64,000 nt of DNA from Pararhodobacter zhoushanensis (GTDB lineage: Bacteria; Pseudomonadota; Alphaproteobacteria; Rhodobacterales; Rhodobacteraceae), in assembly GCF_003990445.1 (NCBI RefSeq), contig NZ_REEZ01000001.1:62001-126000 (forward strand). Direction: 5' to 3'. The notes below the pieces were generated by a model. The model ran no database searches and was not told the DNA's origin. It saw only the letters and a program-made list of their open reading frames with translations. The first letter of the stretch is position 1. The number at the start of each line of letters is the position of its first letter. Below, piece after piece: positions 36,651-45,997 of the stretch. The translations under genes and the position numbers were made by a program.

Positions 36651-37835
36651 TCAGCGCATCGGTGGCGGGTTCCGGGGGCTGAGCAACTCCCCGATCCGTC
36701 GCACGGTCTGATCCGCCCAGTTCGGCGTAGCCGCGCTCCAGTCCTCGAACGAGGCCGCGGTATGGGTAACCACCGCGGCAATGGTGATCCGGCCTTGCGG
36801 CGCATGTTCGTCAGGCAAGGTGCCGACCGAGGCCGCATAACCGCCAAAGGACGGCGTCTGGAACACCCAGTCGCCCTGCAACATCGCGCCCAGCCCGTAG
36901 CTGAAACTCTCGGTCATCTGGTGACAGGTCGGACAGCCGGGCAACGGCGACCCAAAGCCGATGAGCGACGGTTCGATCATCTGTTGGCGCGACGCCGGCG
37001 TCAGAAACCCGTCATGGCCGACGATCCCGTCAAAACTGCGCGCCATGTCCGAAATGGTGGTGACCTGAATGGCACCGCTGGGCAGGGTCCACGACGGGTT
37101 CCAGAACGTCGCATCCTCCCACACGCCGCGCTCTGCGGTGAACCCGTGCAGGACCGGCGCGGGGATCTGGGCGGTGTCAAAACCGGCGGTCCCGGTCAAC
37201 GCGAGCGGGGTCAGGACATAGCGCGCCATCACCTCGTGCAAGGGCTGGCCGGTCGCGGCTTCAAGCACCTGCCCCAGAATGACATAGTCTGTGTGTGAAT
37301 AGTCCCAGTTTGTCCCGGGCGCGAAGAGGCGTGGCGTGGACAGGCTGACATCGATCAGCGCTTGCGGGCTCCACGCCGCGAAAGGATCGGCAAGGAAGGG
37401 CGCAACGAACGCTTCTTCATTCGCGACATGGTCGGGATAGCCTGAGGTCATGTTCGCCAGCATCCGCAGGGTTACGGTGTCGCTGTCGGGCAGTTCAGGC
37501 AACCAGCGTGCGACCGGTGCATCCAGATCGATCACCCCGTCTTCGGCGAGCCGCAGCATCACCGCCGCGACATAGGCCAGCGCCACCGCTCCGTTGCGAA
37601 ACCGGGCGTCGGCGGTTACGGGCACACCGGTCATCGCCTGCCCCAGCGCCAGCGTCAGCTGCACCTCGCCCCCGATACGGACCTGAAGGAGCAGCGCGTT
37701 TAGCTCGTGCTGGTCCATCTGTTCCTGCGCGATGTCGCGGATCGCAGCCAGATCCACATCAGGCCGGACTTGGGCGCTGGCGAAACCCGCGCCAAGCAAC
37801 AAAGCAACGCAGGACGCCATGATAGACTGTCTCAT
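36651..37835 (-). CDS. Beta-lactamase-fold protein lacking catalytic residues
   Basis: A 394-residue secreted protein (signal peptide ~1-21) of the serine-hydrolase fold: LRMLANMTSGYPDH and APGTNWDYSHTDYVILGQVLE align with the family. But the SxxK position reads AVAL in RFRNGAVALAYVA, without Ser or Lys, and the YxN motif is YSH. It should therefore be catalytically dead, perhaps a ligand-binding or regulatory relative of its neighbour 34 bp downstream. A CPTC pair (GCPTCHQM) is unusual. The reading frame is intact, so it is not an obvious pseudogene. Confidence 0.8.
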   Translation of the reverse strand: MRQSIMASCVALLLGAGFASAQVRPDVDLAAIRDIAQEQMDQHELNALLLQVRIGGEVQLTLALGQAMTGVPVTADARFRNGAVALAYVAAVMLRLAEDGVIDLDAPVARWLPELPDSDTVTLRMLANMTSGYPDHVANEEAFVAPFLADPFAAWSPQALIDVSLSTPRLFAPGTNWDYSHTDYVILGQVLEAATGQPLHEVMARYVLTPLALTGTAGFDTAQIPAPVLHGFTAERGVWEDATFWNPSWTLPSGAIQVTTISDMARSFDGIVGHDGFLTPASRQQMIEPSLIGFGSPLPGCPTCHQMTESFSYGLGAMLQGDWVFQTPSFGGYAASVGTLPDEHAPQGRITIAAVVTHTAASFEDWSAATPNWADQTVRRIGELLSPRNPPPMR

Positions 37836-38228
37836 CTGATTACCGCTTTCCTGTGTTGCCGGTTCAGGGACAACTCGCGTTTAAGTGTAGCCACGCCAAT
37901 TCAGTGCGTCCAGTTCTCCGCCTTCCTGTCGTGAAAGGCGCAACAATACCGCGCTATATCCCGGCGGTGACGCGCAAGCTGTTCAAACTGCGAATAACAA
38001 GCTTATTTTGGCGATAAAAAAATGAGGTAACTTATTTGCATCTCAAGAAAGGAAATGCAAAACAAGAAGCGCGACCAGCGTCGTTTGTTCAAGCCTAAGC
38101 CCATAGGACCCCCTATACAGGCGCTGGCCAGTAAGACAACTTTGCCGCGAGTTTTGTGGTTCTGTTATCCCCCCTGCATCCGGTTGGAAAACCGATGTGA
38201 CCCTACATGCTTGAAGGCGATACCGATC
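37836..38228. other. AT-richer divergent intergenic region
   Basis: 393 bp between the leftward hydrolase and the large glycosyltransferase. From about 37975 to 38060 the sequence is markedly AT-rich (GCTTATTTTGGCGATAAAAA) and probably carries the promoter. The glycosyltransferase frame is open from an ATG at 38055, but codons 38055-38228 encode a Lys/Arg/Pro/Cys-rich stretch unlike the rest, so I treat it as leader. Confidence 0.5.
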
Positions 38229-41200
38229 GTGACAGCAACCCTACGGATTCATGCGGCCATCATCAGCTGGGATGGCCTCGGCGCCCAGGCAGCGGGCATT
38301 GCCGACGCCCTCGACGGCGTGGTCGACAAGCTTTCGGTGATCTATTCAAATGCCAGCAACCGGCGTGAAACCGGTGCGGGCGATTGGCACCGCGTCTCGC
38401 ATGACTGGTATTTCGGTCTCAAGTTCGAACAGTCCATCATTCTCAACCCCGCCGAGCATGCCTTGCTGGTGATCCATGCCGATGCGGCCTATCACGACTG
38501 GCCCGCGCTGGTTGCCCGCCTGCGACTGGCGCTTGAAACCAACGAAGACCTTGGCCTGTGGGCGCCTGATCTGGACAACACCCCCTGGCCGAGCACGCTG
38601 GTCGGCGAAGGCAGCGTTGGCGACACCGGCTTGCTGTCGGTCGAACAGACCGACGGCGTGGTGCTGGCGCTGACACCGCCGGTGCTGGCGCGGCTGCACA
38701 ACCTGGATTTCCACGAGAACAAATTCGGCTGGGGCATTGATTGGGCCGCCATCTCGTATTGCCGCACGCAGGGGTTGAGCGTTCTGCGCGACACCACGGT
38801 GAAGATCGAGCATGCACCGGGTCGCGGCTATGACGACGAACTTGCCGAGTATGGCGCGGATCTGTTCATCGCCCAGCTCACGGATGACGAGAGGCTCTGG
38901 CTGACCGAGGCACGCGCGCGGCTCGCCCAACGCCGCGACGACGCCGCGCAAACCGCCGGGGAGGGCGACAGCGGCCCTGCCCCGTCGGACGAACCCCGCC
39001 TTCGCCCACGGGTCTTTTTCGAAACGCCCCCCGCCGGCTCGCAGCACCTGTCCAACCCCGTCGAGATCAGCGGCTTCGCCTTGATGGACGGCCGGGTCTA
39101 TGTCTGCTCGAACAGCGATCTTGAAGGCAAGGCCGTTCATATCGACGCCAATGGCGTGGCCTATGAGCTGGAACGCCAATCCTCGGTCGCGCTGCGCGAC
39201 CTGCCGCCCGTCAACTTTCCGATCCAGGCAGATCCCAACGGCTGGCCGACGCAAAAGGATGGGCTGGACGAATGGCAGGTCGATGGCTGGACGACCTATC
39301 GCATTGGCGCCAGCGGCATCGCTGACAACCGCCGCATTCCGCTGACCGGCACGCTGCGACTGACGGCCCCCGGCGAGACGTTCCGCTTTGATGCCAAGTT
39401 AGCGCTGCATCGCGGTGCAGGTCATCTGGGCCTGGTGATTGCCGATGCGCAGGGCAAGACGACGCGGCTGCTCAAGATCCCTTATGACGCTCGGTTCGAG
39501 GGTGGCTCGCAGCCCGGCGGCTACCAGAGCGTCAGCATAGATTTCCCGGCAGAGCGCGGCGAAACGCATATTTCGCTTTATCTGGAAAGAGAGCCTTTCG
39601 TTGACCACGTTGGCGACGGCACGGTGTTTTTCATCGCCGAACCCCGGGTGTCGGTCGTCGGTAGCGTGGGATCCAGACTGCATCCCTACGTGTATTTCCT
39701 GAACGATGTGGCGAACCCGATCTGGCATGTCAGCACCCTGCCCCTGTCGGCGCGCGACGCGGGGTCAGCGGTATCGCTGATCATCGACGCACAGAAATTC
39801 GAGCTGATCGCCCCGTCTCCCATCGATGTGAAACTCACCGCCGATTGGGGCCATGTGCTTGAATTCTCAAGCAACACCCTGTTCCGAAGCGCGATTTACA
39901 TTGACGGCACCTTCGCGCTTTGCACTGACCTTGCGCAGGGCGAGAACAGTGTGCGCATTCCCGGCCAGTTCCTGAACGGCACCCACCGCAAGATCGAGCT
40001 TCGCGACGAGATGGGTGTGCAGACGCTGTGGCACAGCTGGTTCCTTGCCCCCAAGCAACTGACCACGGTCGACCACCTGCGCCGTGAAAGCCGCGCGCCC
40101 TACCAGCCGGACCTGTTTGTGCAAAGCCCGCAGCGCTTCAGGGGCCTGCGTGCGCATTGCGAAGCCGGCGCATCGGGCAAGGTGCTCCAGCAGCTGACAC
40201 AGGCGATTGACGCTCTGGAAGCAGGCTATGCCGCGCTCAAGATCAAGCCCCTGTCCTTTCCCAAGGTGAGCAACCCTGACGTTTCCGTGGTGATCCCGGC
40301 GCATAACAAGGTCGAGGTGACCTATGCCTGTCTGTGCGCCCTGCTGCTGGCGCATAACAAGGCCTCGTTCGAAGTGATCGTGGTCGATGATGGATCGACC
40401 GATGAAACGGCACAGTTGGAGAGTATCGTCTCGGGCATCACGGTGATCCACAACACCGCACCCAAACGCTTTATCGGCGCGTGCAACGCCGGGGCCGCTG
40501 CGGCCAAAGGCACGTATGTCGTCTTGTTGAACAACGATACCGAGCCGACGGTCGGCTGGCTGGATGAACTGATCGACGGGTTCGCACGGTTCAAGAATGT
40601 CGGGCTTGTCGGATCCAAGCTGCTCTACCCGGACGGACGCCTGCAAGATGCGGGCGGGATCATCTGGGGTACGGGCGACCCGTGGAATTATGGGCGTCTT
40701 CAGAACCCGGCCGATCCGCGCTTCAGCTATGCGCGTCAGGCCGACTATCTGTCGGGCGCTTCGATGATGACCACCAAGGCGATCTGGGATGAGGTCGGCG
40801 GTCTGAGCAGCTACCTTGAACCGATGTATTTCGAGGACACGGATTTCGCCTTCAAGGTCCGCGATGCGGGCTATACCACATGGTATGTCCCGGCGTCCGA
40901 AGTGTATCATTACGAAGGCATGTCCAGCGGCACCGATCCATCGACCGGCTTCAAGCGCTTTCAGGACATAAACCGCCCCAAGTTCAAGCAACGCTGGGCC
41001 CGCGCCTGCGCCGGGTTCAGCCCGGTAGGCACCGCGCCCGATCTTGAGAAGGATCGCGGCATCGTCGGGCGTGTGCTGTTCATCGACTATACCACACCAT
41101 CGCCCGACCGCGATGCGGGCAGCTATGCGGCGTTGCAGGAAATCCGGCTGGTGCAGTCCTTGGGCTACAAGGTCACCTTCATGCCCGAGAACCTTGCCTA

Positions 41201-42182
41201 CATGGGCCGCTACACCACCGATCTGGAAAAGTCCGGCGTCGAGGTGATCACCGCACCCTTCCATGCGACACCGCAAAGCTTTCTGGAACAGCGCGCGCAT
41301 GAGTTCGATCTGGTCTATATCACCCGCTACCATGTGGTGAACACGATGATCAAAACCATCCGCGAGCGTGCGCCCAACGCCAAGGTGATCATGAATGGTG
41401 CTGACCTGCACTATCTGCGGCTGTTGCGCCGGGGGTTGTCGGCGAACAACGAAGGCCACATTCAGGAAGCCCGCAGCGTGCGGATCGACGAGTTCAACGC
41501 GATGGGCAGCGTCGATCTGGTCGTCTCGTATAATGACACCGAAATGTCGATCATTCAGGCCATGTCCGAAGGGTCGATCAAGCTGAGCAAATGCCCTTGG
41601 GTACTGGACGTCCCCGACACAACCCCAGGACGCGAGGGGCGCACAGGCGTTTCCTTCCTGGGCAGTTTTGCGCATCATCCCAACGTCGAAGGGCTGACCT
41701 GGTTTGCACAGTCGGTCATGAGCCTGCTTTCTGCCAATAGGCCGGATATCGTGCTATCGGTCTATGGCTCGCGGATGGGCGATGACATGCGCAAGCTGGA
41801 GTCGCCCACAATCCGGCCAATCGGGTATATCGAAGCGATTGAGGACGCCTACGACAGCCACCGTATCTTTGTCGCGCCCTTGTTGTCGGGGGCCGGCATC
41901 AAGGGAAAAGTCCTGAACGCGCTGGCGGCGGGCATTCCCACCGTGCTCTCACCCGTCGCGGCCGAAGGGATCGGCCTGCGCGATGGCGTGGATTGCCTGA
42001 TCGCCGAGACACCGCAGGAATGGGTCGCAAAGATCACCCAGCTGACCGACGATGACCTCTTGTGGGAGAAGATCCGCAAGAACGGGATTGATCTGGCGCG
42101 GCGCAATTTCTCGTTCGAGCGCGGCCGCCGCCTGATGCGCGCTGCCTTCGAGGCAGTCGATATGTACCGCTCGCTGGACTGA
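38229..42182 (+). CDS. Large multi-domain glycosyltransferase (GT2 plus GT4)
   Basis: About 1317 residues from a GTG at 38229; an ATG at 38055 would add 58 atypical residues. Residues ~1-210 are a reduced GT-A-like domain (LRIHAAIISWDGLGAQAAG). Residues ~260-650 are a beta-rich, perhaps carbohydrate-binding section. A GT2 domain follows (~684-930) with VSVVIPAHNK, VDDGSTDE, LLNNDTEP and EDTDFAFKVRDAGY. The C-terminal ~370 residues are a GT4-like domain (LLSGAGIKGKVLNALAAGIP). It probably adds two or more sugars to a surface polysaccharide on the cytoplasmic side. It opens the glycan region. Confidence 0.85.
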   Translation: MTATLRIHAAIISWDGLGAQAAGIADALDGVVDKLSVIYSNASNRRETGAGDWHRVSHDWYFGLKFEQSIILNPAEHALLVIHADAAYHDWPALVARLRLALETNEDLGLWAPDLDNTPWPSTLVGEGSVGDTGLLSVEQTDGVVLALTPPVLARLHNLDFHENKFGWGIDWAAISYCRTQGLSVLRDTTVKIEHAPGRGYDDELAEYGADLFIAQLTDDERLWLTEARARLAQRRDDAAQTAGEGDSGPAPSDEPRLRPRVFFETPPAGSQHLSNPVEISGFALMDGRVYVCSNSDLEGKAVHIDANGVAYELERQSSVALRDLPPVNFPIQADPNGWPTQKDGLDEWQVDGWTTYRIGASGIADNRRIPLTGTLRLTAPGETFRFDAKLALHRGAGHLGLVIADAQGKTTRLLKIPYDARFEGGSQPGGYQSVSIDFPAERGETHISLYLEREPFVDHVGDGTVFFIAEPRVSVVGSVGSRLHPYVYFLNDVANPIWHVSTLPLSARDAGSAVSLIIDAQKFELIAPSPIDVKLTADWGHVLEFSSNTLFRSAIYIDGTFALCTDLAQGENSVRIPGQFLNGTHRKIELRDEMGVQTLWHSWFLAPKQLTTVDHLRRESRAPYQPDLFVQSPQRFRGLRAHCEAGASGKVLQQLTQAIDALEAGYAALKIKPLSFPKVSNPDVSVVIPAHNKVEVTYACLCALLLAHNKASFEVIVVDDGSTDETAQLESIVSGITVIHNTAPKRFIGACNAGAAAAKGTYVVLLNNDTEPTVGWLDELIDGFARFKNVGLVGSKLLYPDGRLQDAGGIIWGTGDPWNYGRLQNPADPRFSYARQADYLSGASMMTTKAIWDEVGGLSSYLEPMYFEDTDFAFKVRDAGYTTWYVPASEVYHYEGMSSGTDPSTGFKRFQDINRPKFKQRWARACAGFSPVGTAPDLEKDRGIVGRVLFIDYTTPSPDRDAGSYAALQEIRLVQSLGYKVTFMPENLAYMGRYTTDLEKSGVEVITAPFHATPQSFLEQRAHEFDLVYITRYHVVNTMIKTIRERAPNAKVIMNGADLHYLRLLRRGLSANNEGHIQEARSVRIDEFNAMGSVDLVVSYNDTEMSIIQAMSEGSIKLSKCPWVLDVPDTTPGREGRTGVSFLGSFAHHPNVEGLTWFAQSVMSLLSANRPDIVLSVYGSRMGDDMRKLESPTIRPIGYIEAIEDAYDSHRIFVAPLLSGAGIKGKVLNALAAGIPTVLSPVAAEGIGLRDGVDCLIAETPQEWVAKITQLTDDDLLWEKIRKNGIDLARRNFSFERGRRLMRAAFEAVDMYRSLD

Positions 42183-42200
42183 AGGCGGGTTCGCCTTTCT
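42182..42200 (+). terminator. Weak terminator-like hairpin after the glycosyltransferase
   Basis: AAGGCG (42182-42187) pairs with CGCCTT (42192-42197) around GGTT, followed by TCT. The stem is short (6 bp), starting at the last base of the stop codon. Confidence 0.4.
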
Positions 42201-42326
42201 CGGGCCTGCTGTCAGGGAACTGATCGCGGGCCCGTGCGGCTCGGTGACCATCGTGCTGGCACCGGTTGCGGCACTGGCCATCAGGGGTGATCACTGATGC
42301 AAGGGACGCCAAACGCCCCGATCACC

Positions 42327-43895
42327 TTATCCCGGGGGGCCATAGAACCGTGACCGGTTCTTCAGGTTCTCGGCCCCTCCACCCTGCACCAGCAGCTTTT
42401 GCCCGACACACCAGCCGGACACAGCGAGGATACGCTCGACCGCATGCGCAAGCGTGCCGTCGAGCTGACCTTCTTCGCGCTCAAAATCCTCGACCTGCAG
42501 ACCCAGCGACATCAGGGGCGCCAGCGCCGACACGCGGGCCAGCAGCATGGTTCCCGCCACGAAATGCCCCTGCAACCGGCACCTGTCCAGCCGCAACCCG
42601 AGCCGCTGAAGCAACCTGCCGACCTGCGCGTCATTGGGGCCGATGAAATCCCCGACCGGCAGCACATGGCCGGAAGGCCCGACAAACCCGATATCGGGCG
42701 CGCTCATCAGCGCAGTGATCGCAGCCTCAAGGCTGTCGGGACTGGTGAGCGCGTCAAACAAATGTGTGGCCCAATGAACGCCATCCAGTCGGTGGGTGGA
42801 TTTCTTGGTGTGCAGCTTGAGCACAAACGGATGCCCATCCTCGACGATCCGCGGCAGGACGTTCAGGAACGGCGCGACATCGCGCCCCCGGTTTTCGACG
42901 ACAGACAGCGCATAGGGCAAACCGGTCGCGTCGAGACGCGCGCGCACCGTGCCTTCCAGCGCGGCAGAGGTGGTGACATACAGCGCCATCGGCCAGTCAG
43001 ATCGCGCCAGACGCAGCAGGATCGCTTCCGAGACATCAAGGTAAAAGATATGCAGCGCGACGGCCAGCGTGGGCCGGGTCTGCGCGCCACCCGCTGCGTC
43101 ACCGGACTGCGCTGTGACCTGAAAAAAGCGGCGGTCTGATGGCAGGCTGTGACGGTCAGCATCGACCAGCATCGCGCTGCCTGCCAGACCGCTGCCCAAG
43201 AAAGGCGCCAACTGGGGGAAGCCGGCAATCCGTCCTTGCCACAGAAAATGCGCGAAAGGCTGCAAGGGCAACGGTCCGGTGAGCGCCGCGTCTTCGGCCC
43301 AGACATGGGCATTGAAGCTGGCCGATGGCCAATCCCCGCGCGCATCACCGAGCGAGGCATAGTGCAGGATCGCGTCCCAGTCGCTGCCGACACAATCGCC
43401 GTACTGGCGGCGCAGGAAATGCGGGTCGATCCATGCCGCGCTGCTCGCATCAAGCTGCTGGTCGCACAACTGGGCCAAGGCGCGCCGGGGATCGGCCGAC
43501 AGCCACGGGCTGAGGGCCACGACACCGTCGCCAATCAATGCAAACAATCCGGCGGCAGTGCGCATTTCAGCAGCAAGGTCAGGACGGAGCGCCAGCGCGA
43601 AATCGAGGCGGACCAGCGGATGCGGCCATTTGCGCGCCAACGGACCCGCCGTCAGAAAATCCTCCAACTGCTCCATGGCTCCGGTCACGCCATAGAGCCG
43701 CGCGTAATGCTCGGGCTCGATCAGCGGAAACAGCAGGGCCCGCCGGTCTGCCGGCACTTGCGGGAAAAGGTCGATGAATTCATCGACATAGTAAATCGGC
43801 GCGCCGACAGCGCGCTGCGCTGCCTGCGGCGCTATCAGCCCGCAGGCAAGCCAGGCTTCAAGTGCCGCGCGGTGCGGTTTCGCCAGTTCGGTCAC
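42327..43895 (-). CDS. RgpF (rhamnan synthesis F)-domain glycan protein
   Basis: A 522-residue protein. The C-terminal ~250 residues match the RgpF family: ALYVTTSAALEG, VVENRGRDVAPFLNVLPRI, FVLKLHTKKSTHR and PDIGFVGPSGHVLP. RgpF-like proteins act in polysaccharide (rhamnan) assembly, probably as glycosyltransferases. The N-terminal half has degenerate YPDV-like modules (DPHFLRRQYGDCVGSDWDAI). The GTG start overlaps the stop of the repeat protein (GTGA at 43892-43895). Last gene of a leftward four-gene operon. Confidence 0.82.
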   Translation of the reverse strand: MTELAKPHRAALEAWLACGLIAPQAAQRAVGAPIYYVDEFIDLFPQVPADRRALLFPLIEPEHYARLYGVTGAMEQLEDFLTAGPLARKWPHPLVRLDFALALRPDLAAEMRTAAGLFALIGDGVVALSPWLSADPRRALAQLCDQQLDASSAAWIDPHFLRRQYGDCVGSDWDAILHYASLGDARGDWPSASFNAHVWAEDAALTGPLPLQPFAHFLWQGRIAGFPQLAPFLGSGLAGSAMLVDADRHSLPSDRRFFQVTAQSGDAAGGAQTRPTLAVALHIFYLDVSEAILLRLARSDWPMALYVTTSAALEGTVRARLDATGLPYALSVVENRGRDVAPFLNVLPRIVEDGHPFVLKLHTKKSTHRLDGVHWATHLFDALTSPDSLEAAITALMSAPDIGFVGPSGHVLPVGDFIGPNDAQVGRLLQRLGLRLDRCRLQGHFVAGTMLLARVSALAPLMSLGLQVEDFEREEGQLDGTLAHAVERILAVSGWCVGQKLLVQGGGAENLKNRSRFYGPPG

Positions 43896-44404
43896 GATGC
43901 CCCGTCGTCTACTCCGGGGGCGTCTTTCGCTGGTGCGACGTGGACCGCGTCTTCCCTGACTGCGCGCAGGATGCGACGCCAGTCGTGCACAGCTTCCGAC
44001 ACCGCCGGATTTGGCAAGCGCCATTCGCTGCGGCCAACGGCCAGATAATGCGCCAAGCCGTCCTCATAGCCGCCCTCCTGAATCGCAGCGCGTACATCGG
44101 GATAGGTGCTCAGATACCAGTCTTCGTCAAAATTGCGCGGAGTCGCCGAAAGACCAGCCAGAAATCCGGTCGCAGCAAAGTGTTCGGATGCCGACGCTAG
44201 GCCATCCCAATCCGCGCCCGTGCTCAGGCCATGTTCTTTGCGATAGGCGCGCGCATCCAGCGCGAACCCTTCGGCGATCCGCTCGAGAAGAAAGCGCAAG
44301 AACGCCCCGTCAACCACAACACGGTCGACGGTCTGCAAGCTTTCGGTCTCGCCCAGACCGAGCCGGGCTTCAATTTGCGAAATATGGGGAAGAAAATCAG
44401 TCAT
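43892..44404 (-). CDS. YPDV-repeat-containing protein
   Basis: A 170-residue soluble protein of unknown function. Residues ~105-145 hold one clear copy of the module FDEDWYLSTYPDVRAAIQEG ending in HYLAVGRSEWRLPNP, the same unit repeated in the divergent acyltransferase-fusion gene. The N-terminal ~90 residues are helical and charged. The start ATG at 44404 lies inside the end of the preceding gene (8-bp overlap). It may interact with or scaffold the glycan enzymes around it. Confidence 0.7.
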   Translation of the reverse strand: MTDFLPHISQIEARLGLGETESLQTVDRVVVDGAFLRFLLERIAEGFALDARAYRKEHGLSTGADWDGLASASEHFAATGFLAGLSATPRNFDEDWYLSTYPDVRAAIQEGGYEDGLAHYLAVGRSEWRLPNPAVSEAVHDWRRILRAVREDAVHVAPAKDAPGVDDGAS

Positions 44405-44819
44405 GGCACACAGGATAGAGGTCAAGCAAAACAACGCCAAGCGACCTTTTGTCCGGGAGCACCGGGATCAGGGGACGCGAGACACGCAGGGAAATCGGCA
44501 ACGGGCCAGTTGAATCGCGCGGCGGTAACGGGATGCTCAGAGTCAAAACCTGAGACGTCAGACGCGAAAAGGTAAACTCGGTCAGGAACTCGGCGCCCGA
44601 GCGCACCACAATGTCCTGCCGAAGCGCGAAATCCGGCGATACGGCCGGCCTGAATGCTCTGAGGTGCAAACGCGTGTGGCTGGCCGGAACTTCAGGGAAA
44701 ACAAGACAGAGAAAGGGTGACGTCCAGCCATCCGCATACCATTCGCCCCGCACCGTTTCGGCGCGCGGCGGCGGGACTTGGGCAGAGGTTGCCAACGAGA
44801 TCCGTTGATCTGCAGTCAT
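44397..44819 (-). CDS. Small beta-rich protein of the glycan operon, unknown
   Basis: A 140-residue protein without signal peptide or membrane helix. The pattern ETVRGEWYADGWTSPFLCLVFP followed by alternating hydrophobic strands and the ending RSLGVVLLDLYP resembles the ~130-residue beta-sandwich domains found next to glycosyltransferases. I do not recognise the family. Another in-frame ATG at 44837 is possible. It overlaps the following YPDV-repeat gene by 8 bp, which supports translation coupling and a shared role. Confidence 0.65.
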   Translation of the reverse strand: MTADQRISLATSAQVPPPRAETVRGEWYADGWTSPFLCLVFPEVPASHTRLHLRAFRPAVSPDFALRQDIVVRSGAEFLTEFTFSRLTSQVLTLSIPLPPRDSTGPLPISLRVSRPLIPVLPDKRSLGVVLLDLYPVCHD

Positions 44820-44894
44820 AACCGCCACATTACGCATGCACCCGCACCAAAGGTCGACCAGTCCCCACCACGCCAAAAACGCCGCATACTGCCA

Positions 44895-45884
44895 TCACGC
44901 AAGTGCCAGCGCCATCACGCGCGCCAGCTCGAGCCAGTAGCCGGCATGCAGATCGTCACGGTGGATACGATCAGACCAATCGGGGAACGGCAACACAAGC
45001 GGCTCGTGGCCATCGTGACGAAGGTCCGCATTCATCAACTCATTGTCGGCGCTAAATTTTTTGGTCAGTGAGACAATTTCCGCCCGTGTCAGCAAGGTCG
45101 TGGCGCGTCCTGCACCGAAATGCCGATCCAGAGCTTTCTGCGCCAGATCGATGACCGACTGCGGGATATTCGGCACATCCGACACCTGCCGGGCAACATA
45201 GGTTGCCAAGGGATCGGGCGACCGGTTCGAGTTCAATCCCTCCAGCCTGTCAAGCTGAGCGGCGCGAACCGGGCGCCCGGTCAACGCCAGAATCGCATCC
45301 AGAACGCCGGTCGGCGTGACCGATACAGTGTCATAGCTCAGCGGTCGCATCGCTTGTGTGCCGAAACTGCGCTTCAACGCGGCGTGAGTTGCGCGATTAT
45401 GATAGAATGCTCCCCGAAAATCGGCGTTACGGAGCGCTACGGCGACCGTATCAATGATGGGGTGGCCTGCGCGCTTTTTTATCACTTCCAGATAGGAAGC
45501 CTGCACGAAAGACACCTGATTTCGGTAAAAGCACACAACCACAACGTCGTCAAAACGCCGTGCCACCTGTGCAATCTGTGCAACAAAATCTTCCTCAGCG
45601 TTGGCGGCAACAGAGAGCAACTCGCTGCTGATGATGACCGAAGCGTCGGTTCCGGCATACTGGTCCGCCATCGCCTCCCACAGGGACAGACGCCCTTTCG
45701 GGGGAAGATAGGCAGGGGCCAGCTCGGTCAGTTTTCCGATCATGGCGTGATGTTCGACGCCGTAAAAAGGGTCCGGATACACCACACCCAACCCCGCCAG
45801 TTGCGCCCGATTGTCGTACAGAACGCGCTGAACCGACGATGTTCCGGTCTTGTGGGTCCCCACGTGGAGGATCAGACGAGACAT
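44895..45884 (-). CDS. Sulfotransferase-like protein
   Basis: A 329-residue protein beginning MSRLILHVGTHKTGTSSVQR, a PAPS 5'-phosphosulfate-binding loop of the sulfotransferase P-loop type. VVVVCFYRNQVSFVQASYLEV is the likely 3'-phosphate motif, with Arg and Ser. Such proteins sulfate sugar hydroxyls of exopolysaccharide or other small molecules. A GGAAAG site lies 8 bp upstream of ATG 45884; the frame continues upstream only as shadow. It starts the leftward operon, divergent from the repeat-acyltransferase gene. Confidence 0.8.
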   Translation of the reverse strand: MSRLILHVGTHKTGTSSVQRVLYDNRAQLAGLGVVYPDPFYGVEHHAMIGKLTELAPAYLPPKGRLSLWEAMADQYAGTDASVIISSELLSVAANAEEDFVAQIAQVARRFDDVVVVCFYRNQVSFVQASYLEVIKKRAGHPIIDTVAVALRNADFRGAFYHNRATHAALKRSFGTQAMRPLSYDTVSVTPTGVLDAILALTGRPVRAAQLDRLEGLNSNRSPDPLATYVARQVSDVPNIPQSVIDLAQKALDRHFGAGRATTLLTRAEIVSLTKKFSADNELMNADLRHDGHEPLVLPFPDWSDRIHRDDLHAGYWLELARVMALALA

Positions 45885-45997
45885 GGCAGACTTTCCATTG
45901 CGATCAGGGCTGTGGCTGATAAACCGTGATATAAAACAGGTGTCAACGTTGATGCCGGTGCTCCGCACACGATACCTGCAAGCTCTGGGGGAAACCT
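45885..45997. promoter_or_regulatory. Shared divergent promoter region of two glycan/natural-product operons
   Basis: 113 bp between the leftward sulfotransferase operon and the rightward acyltransferase/halogenase operon. It contains an AT-rich TGATATAAAAC (about 45930) suited to a -10 box. Both operons must start here, so they are probably co-regulated. Confidence 0.5.

Noticed and set aside
38055-38228. N-terminal extension of the large glycosyltransferase from ATG 38055
   Set aside because: Fifty-eight Lys/Arg/Pro/Cys-rich residues unlike the family, with the AGGA site too close to the ATG; the GTG at 38229 begins the recognisable domain. Not fully excluded.
39867-41678. Minus-strand open frame of about 603 codons inside the glycosyltransferase
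   Set aside because: Antisense to conserved GT2 and GT4 motifs; no recognisable family.
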